Shown here: positions 9,701 through 11,747 of the stretch, in pieces
How the letters are laid out: every line of letters begins with the position of its first letter
Position numbering within the stretch: position 1 is the first letter of the stretch
NCBI GenBank assembly: GCA_035719045.1
Contig: DASTGO010000446.1
Coordinates: forward strand, 1-11,747
DNA length: 11,747 bases
Source: DASTGO01 sp035719045
GTDB lineage: Bacteria; Actinomycetota; Actinomycetes; Actinomycetales; Kineosporiaceae
Reading direction: 5' to 3'
Made by a program: the position numbers and the translations under genes
Notes under the pieces: generated by a model
What the model saw: the letters and a program-made list of their open reading frames with translations, nothing else
Databases searched by the model: none
Told to the model about the DNA's origin: nothing

Positions 9701-11747
9701 CCGACCAGAACGTCTGTGCCTGCTCGGTGTCCAGCACCCCGGAGGTCGGGCCGGCCGGGCCGCTGGTGAGTTCCGTCCCGTGGCTGGCCATCAGCTCGGC
9801 GAGCCGGGCGTCGCTGCGCGACTTCCAGGTGAGGGCGTCGGGCGGCAGCAGTCCCGGGCGGTCGGTGGCCAGCTGCTGCATCGTCTCGGACGGCACCACG
9901 ACCTGCAGTCCGTCGGGGACGGCGACCTCGCCGAGCCGGCCGTTGCGGCCCGCCATCCGGTAGATGACGTCGAGCGTGTAGTGCACCCGCCCCGAGTCCG
10001 CGAAGGCGAGCGGGCGGCCGCCGACGATCTCCAGGCCCACCTGGACGTCGCCGCGCCGCAACGGCAGCCGCAGCCGCTGTTCCAGGAGGGACTCCAGGTT
10101 GGCTGCCAGGTTCTTCCCGGTCAGCGCTTGGGCCAGCAACAGGCCGTCGGTGGAGGAGCGCCCGGCCGCCACGGGCAGGGCGCGGGTGGCCGAGCCCTGG
10201 CGGGTCAGGGAGCGCAGCGCGGGGGTGGGCGCCGAGCCGAGCAGGTTCGCCAGCGCGGCGGGACCCTCCAGCCCGGTCAGCCGCACCTGCTCCAGCTGCC
10301 CGCTCAGGCTGCGGCTCAGCTCACCGGGCTCCAGCACGGTGCCGGGTGCCGGCGGCGGCAGCAGCGTCACCTCCACCGGGGGCTGGGCGGCCGGGTCGGC
10401 CGGCGTGGCGGCGTCCGCTGCCGGACGGGTCGCCGTGGGGTCGGTCGCCGGGCTGGTCGTCGTCGTGTCGGTCGTGGCCGGGCTGGTCGTGGCCGGGCTG
10501 GTCGGCGTCGCGCCCGTCGTGACGGGGCCGTCGGCCTCGACCGGGGTGGTGATCGTGAGGTGCTGCGGCACCAGCAGCCGGGCCCGCGCGTCGACGGTGA
10601 AGTCGGCCACCGTCTGCGCGCTCCGCCGGAAGACCGCGTCCCACACGGCTCGACCGGGGCGCCCGGTCAGCCGGTTCACCGCCGAGGCAAGCCCCCTCGG
10701 CACCAGGGACGGGATCCGCACGCCGGTGGGAACCGGCCTGCGCAGCAGCTCCACCCGGAACTGCACGCCGTGCTCGAACTCCTGGGCTCCCTCGCTGACC
10801 AGGTCCGTGCGCGGGTCCGCGGCCGGGGACTGCCCGCGGCCGTTCGCCGCGGGGGTGTGCGCGATCCGCGGCCTGAGCCGCACCTCGGGCCGGGCCCGCA
10901 GATGCTCCCCCGGGGCGACCACGGCGGTCACCCGGACGCCGACGGGCTCCGTGGCCCCGTTGCGCCCCGGCCGGCCGATGAGCCTCCCGTCGAGCATCCG
11001 GACGATGGAGCCGCCACCGGCGAGCTGCGAGAAGTGCGTCCGCAGCGCCTCGGGACCGAACGCCATCCGCACCTCGTGCGACAGCAGCGAGGGCACCTCC
11101 CGCCGCCGCGCGGACAGCACCCCCTGTTCGACCAGGGCGTCCAGGATCCGGTCGGCCACCTCGCCGCCCTGCAGCCGCTCGGCGTAGCCGGTCTCGGTCG
11201 CCAGCCGCGGGTCGAGGTACTCCACCCGGGGCGCGTCAGCGGGCGTGGTGACCTGCTGCGGTGCCGCCACAGTGTCCGCCTCGGGCAGGCCGAGGTCCCG
11301 GGCACGCTGCCCGTCGACGGTCAGCTCGACCCCGCCGTGGATGGTCAGCGGCTCGGCCTGGATGGTCTGGCGCCCCTGCCCGCGGGCCCGCCAGGCCGTG
11401 ATCTCGTAGCGGGCGTCGGCGCGGTAGCGCAGGGTCGGCCCCTGGTAGTGGGAGGTCCCGTCGCTGCCCCGCCCGAGGACACCGCCGCTGCCCTCCAGCC
11501 GGGGGTCGAGCACCTGCTGCCGGATCCGCACCACCTGGGACCAGGGGTCCTTCGGGCCCACCGGCAGGACGAGGCCGTCCGGGGAGGTCAGCTCCCCGTA
11601 GCGGTCCGTCAGGGACTGCGAGGTGACCCCCGCGCGGACGCCCGGGGGGAAGGCCGCATCGTCGGCCGCCGGGGCCCGTCCGTTGAGCCGGGCCAGCACC
11701 CGGTCGACCTCCGCGGCCAGCGTCCCGACCGACAGCAGGTCCGCCTG
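1..11747 (-). CDS. Internal part of one giant modular, cysteine-free protein (both ends outside window)
   Basis: One frame on the minus strand is open across the whole window: 3,915 codons plus two bases, with no stop, so neither start nor stop can be chosen. Residue n lies at 11748-3n. Third positions are nearly always G or C, and the translation looks like real protein: beta strands, helices, linkers and repeats. Residues 1 to about 2550 form repeated alpha/beta modules, about 2654-2793 a globular alpha/beta domain, and about 2820-3915 a lysine-free, repeat-rich and helical region. I see no membrane segment and no cysteine codon. Giant proteins of this style, several thousand residues long, are known in Streptomyces and relatives, some annotated (as I recall) as 'lonely Cys domain-containing protein', and they are thought to be polymorphic-toxin-like or exported. 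Membership of that family and extracytoplasmic location are inferences. The single reading frame is near certain; the function is not known. Confidence 0.95.
799..888 (-). repeat. 18-base tandem repeat, four perfect copies plus one diverged (PATTSG)
   Basis: The plus-strand unit gtcgcagggccagaggtg is present at 799-816, 817-834, 835-852 and 853-870. A fifth copy with two changes is at 871-888. It encodes a Pro/Ala/Thr/Ser/Gly hexapeptide linker between helical regions. The T-ending codons (TCT, CCT) are unlike the G/C-ending codons elsewhere in the gene, which suits a locally amplified sequence. Confidence 0.93.
906..1374 (-). other. Helical C-terminal region B
   Basis: About 155 residues, mixed helix: SVGIAPLDALLNGSWMSRLP, then TPQAAYEAAQLSPEASDHLA, GLATAVFGPHSWGSGRLVPQ and TDLRQRLAGELIALGLQRLQ. 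It is bounded by Pro/Ala-rich sequence on one side and the PATTSG repeat on the other. No conserved catalytic motif is recognised. Its likely role is as another scaffold segment. Confidence 0.45.
1437..2160 (-). other. Helical C-terminal region A
   Basis: After the tripeptide array comes one strand-like element, ETRLRIAVPGMVADMLQPRV, like the V-P elements of the N-terminal modules. It is followed by mostly helical sequence: AALHQLTRQVTDRLLEDVAD, a charged segment with AAEERAREQRS, RRVDLLLHGLAPSFAQLDAA, HGVLRDSVLDALAENAS and DELARLWEWARVFGADPS. There is no Lys or Cys. I do not recognise a domain. It may be a degenerate or shortened form of the N-terminal module's helical half. Confidence 0.5.
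2193..2462 (-). repeat. Thirty-unit A-G-T-type tripeptide array
   Basis: The 270 bases encode exactly thirty tripeptides, mostly A-(G/E/R)-(T/S/N), read as AGT AGT AGT ART AET ARN and so on. The 9-base unit has been partly overwritten by a longer duplication of twelve tripeptides. Gly is often in the middle position, but Glu and Arg interrupt it, so this is not a collagen register. The fold is unknown; a thin beta-helical or extended spacer is possible. Confidence 0.85.
2229..2431 (-). repeat. Perfect 95-base direct repeat, 108-base period
   Basis: Positions 2229-2323 and 2337-2431 are identical over 95 bases. The offset is 108 bases, 36 codons, so the frame is kept. Both encode the same peptide, including TARNSGSAWNAGSFGTTETA. 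The exact DNA identity, in a protein whose other modules have diverged strongly, marks a recent duplication. Confidence 0.92.
2526..2675 (-). other. Basic, Trp-containing segment
   Basis: About 50 residues rich in Arg with no acidic residue except one Glu: RPGRARRGSARRPSWMP, then SQTRAPSRARWVGRLG and SVARWLLGPYQ. It follows the highly charged ERDGS repeats and precedes the A-G-T array. The spaced Arg/Trp/Leu pattern could form an amphipathic, membrane- or polyanion-binding helix. That is inference from composition. It is too short and too basic for a transmembrane span. Confidence 0.55.
2772..2861 (-). repeat. Five 18-base tandem units encoding QERDGS / RERDGS
   Basis: Copies lie at 2772-2789, 2790-2807, 2808-2825, 2826-2843 and 2844-2861. 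They differ only in the penultimate plus-strand base (ctg or ccg), which changes Gln to Arg. Each unit encodes a charged hexapeptide and keeps the frame. A diverged copy follows near 2735-2750. Near-identity suggests recent slippage or unequal exchange. The peptide is hydrophilic and probably disordered or helical. Confidence 0.9.
2862..2909 (-). repeat. Two perfect 24-base tandem units encoding QEQAQAGA
   Basis: The units at 2862-2885 and 2886-2909 are identical and directly adjacent. They encode an octapeptide of Gln, Glu, Ala and Gly that extends the preceding charged helix. A further partial copy is seen near 2745-2768 (QEQAGAQE). Confidence 0.85.
2880..3089 (-). repeat. Two 35-residue helical repeats (HRSLRE...DE.AAE.RAE)
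   Basis: HRSLRELLDEAAAEQRAEEL is followed exactly 35 residues later by HRSLREALDETAAELRAEAL. The shared 18-base core sits at 3072-3089 and 2967-2984, 105 bases apart. Glu, Arg, Ala and Leu dominate, with heptad-like leucines, so a coiled coil or long charged helix is likely. The second copy runs into the Gln/Ala repeats at 2862-2909. Confidence 0.8.
3369..3786 (-). other. Alpha/beta domain resembling the caspase/C80-like 'lonely Cys' domain, catalytic positions replaced
   Basis: Residues about 2654-2793 have a compact alpha/beta pattern: the helix HRLAAAAQLLPAF, then GWNVLSGQATTDGRLLLNG, the helix AAAQVVEGM, the strand LGPLVLVASGG, the helix LEAAQALAEATGRPVVASTG, VVFGPDRAV, SWVLVRPGDRPVIALG and a final helix. 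From memory, a common domain in giant actinobacterial proteins has the same order, with 'HG' after the first strand and 'LVACxxG' at the catalytic or conserved cysteine, followed by 'LARALGRPVVAPTG'. Here the Cys position is Ser (codon 3573-3575, residue 2725) and the His-Gly position appears to be Ser-Gly (codon 3699-3701, residue 2683). If the assignment is right, the domain is probably inactive as a cysteine peptidase and may be structural. It was assigned by pattern memory, not by alignment. Confidence 0.5.
3837..3881 (-). repeat. Three 15-base tandem units (VDAGP-type pentapeptides)
   Basis: Three adjacent 15-base units lie at 3837-3851, 3852-3866 and 3867-3881 (gtcgaccggaccggc and two near copies). 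They encode QAGSVDAGPVDAGR, a short linker between the last beta module and the domain at 3369-3786. The unit length is a multiple of three, so copy-number change would keep the frame. Confidence 0.8.
4083..4361 (-). other. Beta-rich repeat module (copy near 4220)
   Basis: It contains MVVARLPIAVRVQNEETNTG, STVGGSVGGSVSHLVSV, GSGGVTRARSDGAVWKH, GDIGVVVRDAP and the strand MLHVSADLLLSATVG. The GGSVGGSVS core matches the GNVGGSVAV core of the copy near 8980. The helical part upstream starts SEIAIYSVTPNVLDRAADQL. This is the last clear module. A different kind of domain follows it towards the C-terminus. Confidence 0.65.
4968..5229 (-). other. Beta-rich repeat module (copy near 5100)
   Basis: The segment FLRISQEGAKVAVSGG leads to AAASGTGLSLAVPVHMG, TVNAGVNFNRGFTAGETF and MWAGMVMKVPHVVYE, with closing strand TDVVLDLQLRTG. 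The helical part upstream contains SEIVQAVYGALEQKG and PNVLDRAARFARLERGL. A near-identical PNVLDRAA (5451-5474) recurs in the next module at 4605-4628, 846 bases away. Downstream, ARWLAGMIGRALGLG and ITKIRIAVPE complete the unit. The shared octapeptide is the best direct evidence for module duplication. Confidence 0.65.
5650..5937 (-). other. Ser/Gly/Asp/Pro linker between modules
   Basis: This 96-residue stretch separates two modules and is low in complexity. It includes VSSLDSGSSHGDG, SSLGDGYSSPGEG and then a Pro/Ala/Ser-rich part (SGPLAAVPSLAPGTSEPA). Hydrophobic periodicity returns at ANGFYLPLDSFSD. It is probably a flexible hinge dividing the N-terminal module chain in two. The acidic Asp/Gly/Ser composition differs from the Thr/Pro linker at 10381-10555 and could bind cations weakly, which is speculation. 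Confidence 0.65.
6027..6351 (-). other. Beta-rich repeat module (copy near 6190)
   Basis: It begins DGVLMSFWDEAQAWDISEH, then ANAWSIPMSARVGLPAS, a Gly/Asp-rich loop, SGQASVTVNSNLEFTHRK and the strand GVEWTVRFEPTL. TTFVVPDGASVLVPGGD follows at about 5938-5995 as the V-P element. Its helical part upstream (about 6500-6630) reads ERITELRTGQLAAAVQEVL, then TARETMTELASTLNPG. It fits the repeated plan. No active-site motif is visible. Confidence 0.55.
7044..7340 (-). other. Beta-rich repeat module (copy near 7190)
   Basis: The module contains QWQMNMLERQAGRSINGSV, FDVTGLGNIVSGLAPSLG, AGGTVGYSRLTKDL and WVGLDTHLRYGG, closing with the strand AVRYVLEVSVRVSD. Upstream are the helix VTDRIESTVRLLAAQALRDQ (near 7640) and the V-P element VEGRVRAVVVPETARHV near 7375, so here the V-P strand precedes the glycine-rich section. 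The order therefore varies, or the true repeat boundary differs from the one I drew. Confidence 0.55.
7977..8345 (-). other. Beta-rich repeat module (copy near 8160)
   Basis: The strand LRVKATPIAVEVLDLVPG is followed by LDIRVVSSSASAGVGVHGGL, then PVVVLAGGLDISASAAA, AGVAVNGFVTYEKSK and the strand RRVRLRVRWDSEL. After a loop comes GQIVLRVPESDLPRLLEQLG, the V-P element plus helix. The preceding helical part (about 8345-8700) includes AAEFGLDQVLDP and LENVLHEAHFIRFLRNAG. This is one of the most complete examples of the module plan. Its function is unrecognised. Confidence 0.6.
8841..9117 (-). other. Beta-rich repeat module (copy near 8980)
   Basis: It opens with aromatic FWFDFDQKSENN, followed by ANATISVGVGLLPQS, HYTAGVSGRGNVGGSVAVTR, ASLAYFNRSD and the closing strand AELRVTVRPL. 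Alternating Gly/Ser and branched hydrophobics suggest an antiparallel beta sandwich or barrel. A helical segment lies upstream at about 9310-9400 (LHRALTGALEAAGETG, then SAALEHLDRRW). Its glycine-rich core resembles those at 7977-8345 and 4083-4361. No catalytic motif is seen. Confidence 0.6.
9892..10170 (-). other. Diverged alpha/beta module with V-x-V-P element
   Basis: It starts with helices (TDGLLLAQALTGKNLAANLE, then a Leu/Arg-rich segment). These lead to VQVGLEIVGGRPLAFADSG, the strand VHYTLDVIYRM and then VAVPDGLQVVVPSETMQQL. The V-P element followed by a short helix recurs near 7890, 7375, 5965, 4775 and 2120, which argues that this is another unit of the same repeat family. The glycine/serine beta section is shorter than in later modules. 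Confidence 0.5.
10381..10555 (-). other. Thr/Pro/Ala-rich interdomain linker
   Basis: The frame encodes a low-complexity stretch rich in Thr, Pro, Ala and Asp, with TSPATTSPATTDTTTTSP at its core and PAADAATPADPAAQPP after it. A perfect 15-base unit, gtcgtggccgggctg on the plus strand, is repeated twice at 10471-10500. Such sequences usually form extended, flexible, protease-exposed or O-glycosylated spacers in secreted actinobacterial proteins. That role is inferred from composition alone. Confidence 0.75.
10743..11060 (-). other. Diverged alpha/beta module
   Basis: It is preceded by a helix with GEVADRILDALVEQG (about 11120-11166). It contains the segment GGGSIVRMLDGRLIGRPGRN, then strands VGVRVTAVVAPG and FEHGVQFRVELLRR. 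Downstream come a helical stretch (RAVWDAVFRRS) and the strand ARARLLVPQHL near 10565. That same order (strand, W-containing helix, strand ending in V-P) recurs after the module at 4968-5229, as ARWLAGMIGRALGLG followed by ITKIRIAVPE. I take the two as distant copies. There is no functional assignment. Confidence 0.45.
11391..11500 (-). other. Possible first beta module (partial view)
   Basis: Residues about 83-119 of the visible protein read GSGGVLGRGSDGTSHYQG followed by LRYRADARYEITAWR. This is a glycine-rich turn region leading into a Y-x-I-x strand, the same order seen more clearly in the later modules. The following stretch contains VELTVDG and then DLGLPEAD, like the strand plus 'LGLP' helix start after the module at 7977-8345. 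The match is short and weak, and the rest of the module may lie before the window. Confidence 0.35.

Noticed and set aside
1..11747. NRPS or polyketide synthase megasynthase
   Set aside because: No condensation, adenylation, ketosynthase, acyltransferase or carrier-protein motif is seen in the frame, and active-site cysteines are absent altogether.

Overview
The window is very GC-rich, and its third codon positions are almost all G or C. This points to a high-GC actinomycete, most like Streptomyces, Kitasatospora, Frankia or a relative. The genus cannot be fixed from the window.

The whole 11,747 bases appear to be the inside of one giant minus-strand gene. Reading from the right edge in the frame whose codons occupy positions 3n to 3n+2 gives 3,915 codons with no stop. 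The start lies beyond the right edge and the stop beyond the left edge. I found no intergenic gap, promoter, ribosome binding site, terminator, RNA gene, mobile element or CRISPR array. The long ORFs in other frames are shadows, mostly of the antisense frame that shares its wobble position with the real one.

Layout, N- to C-terminal (right to left). From 11747 to about 4080 the protein is a chain of diverged modules of roughly 270-365 residues. Each has a helical part, a glycine/serine-rich beta part, a strand of the type Y-x-V-x-V and often a short V-x-V-P element. Thr/Pro or Ser/Gly/Asp linkers interrupt the chain near 10450 and 5820. From 3786 to 3369 lies a globular alpha/beta domain. It resembles, from memory, the caspase/C80-like 'lonely Cys' domain of giant actinobacterial proteins, but the expected Cys and His positions carry Ser. 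From about 3287 leftwards the protein changes character: no lysine, heptad-like helices, tandem peptide repeats (QERDGS, QEQAQAGA, an A-G-T tripeptide array, PATTSG), a basic Trp-containing patch, and helical segments.

I found no cysteine codon in the whole reading frame. The picture is an enormous modular, Cys-free protein, probably exported or acting as an extracellular or cell-envelope scaffold or toxin carrier. That function is inference: no signal peptide, secretion partner or effector domain is visible here.
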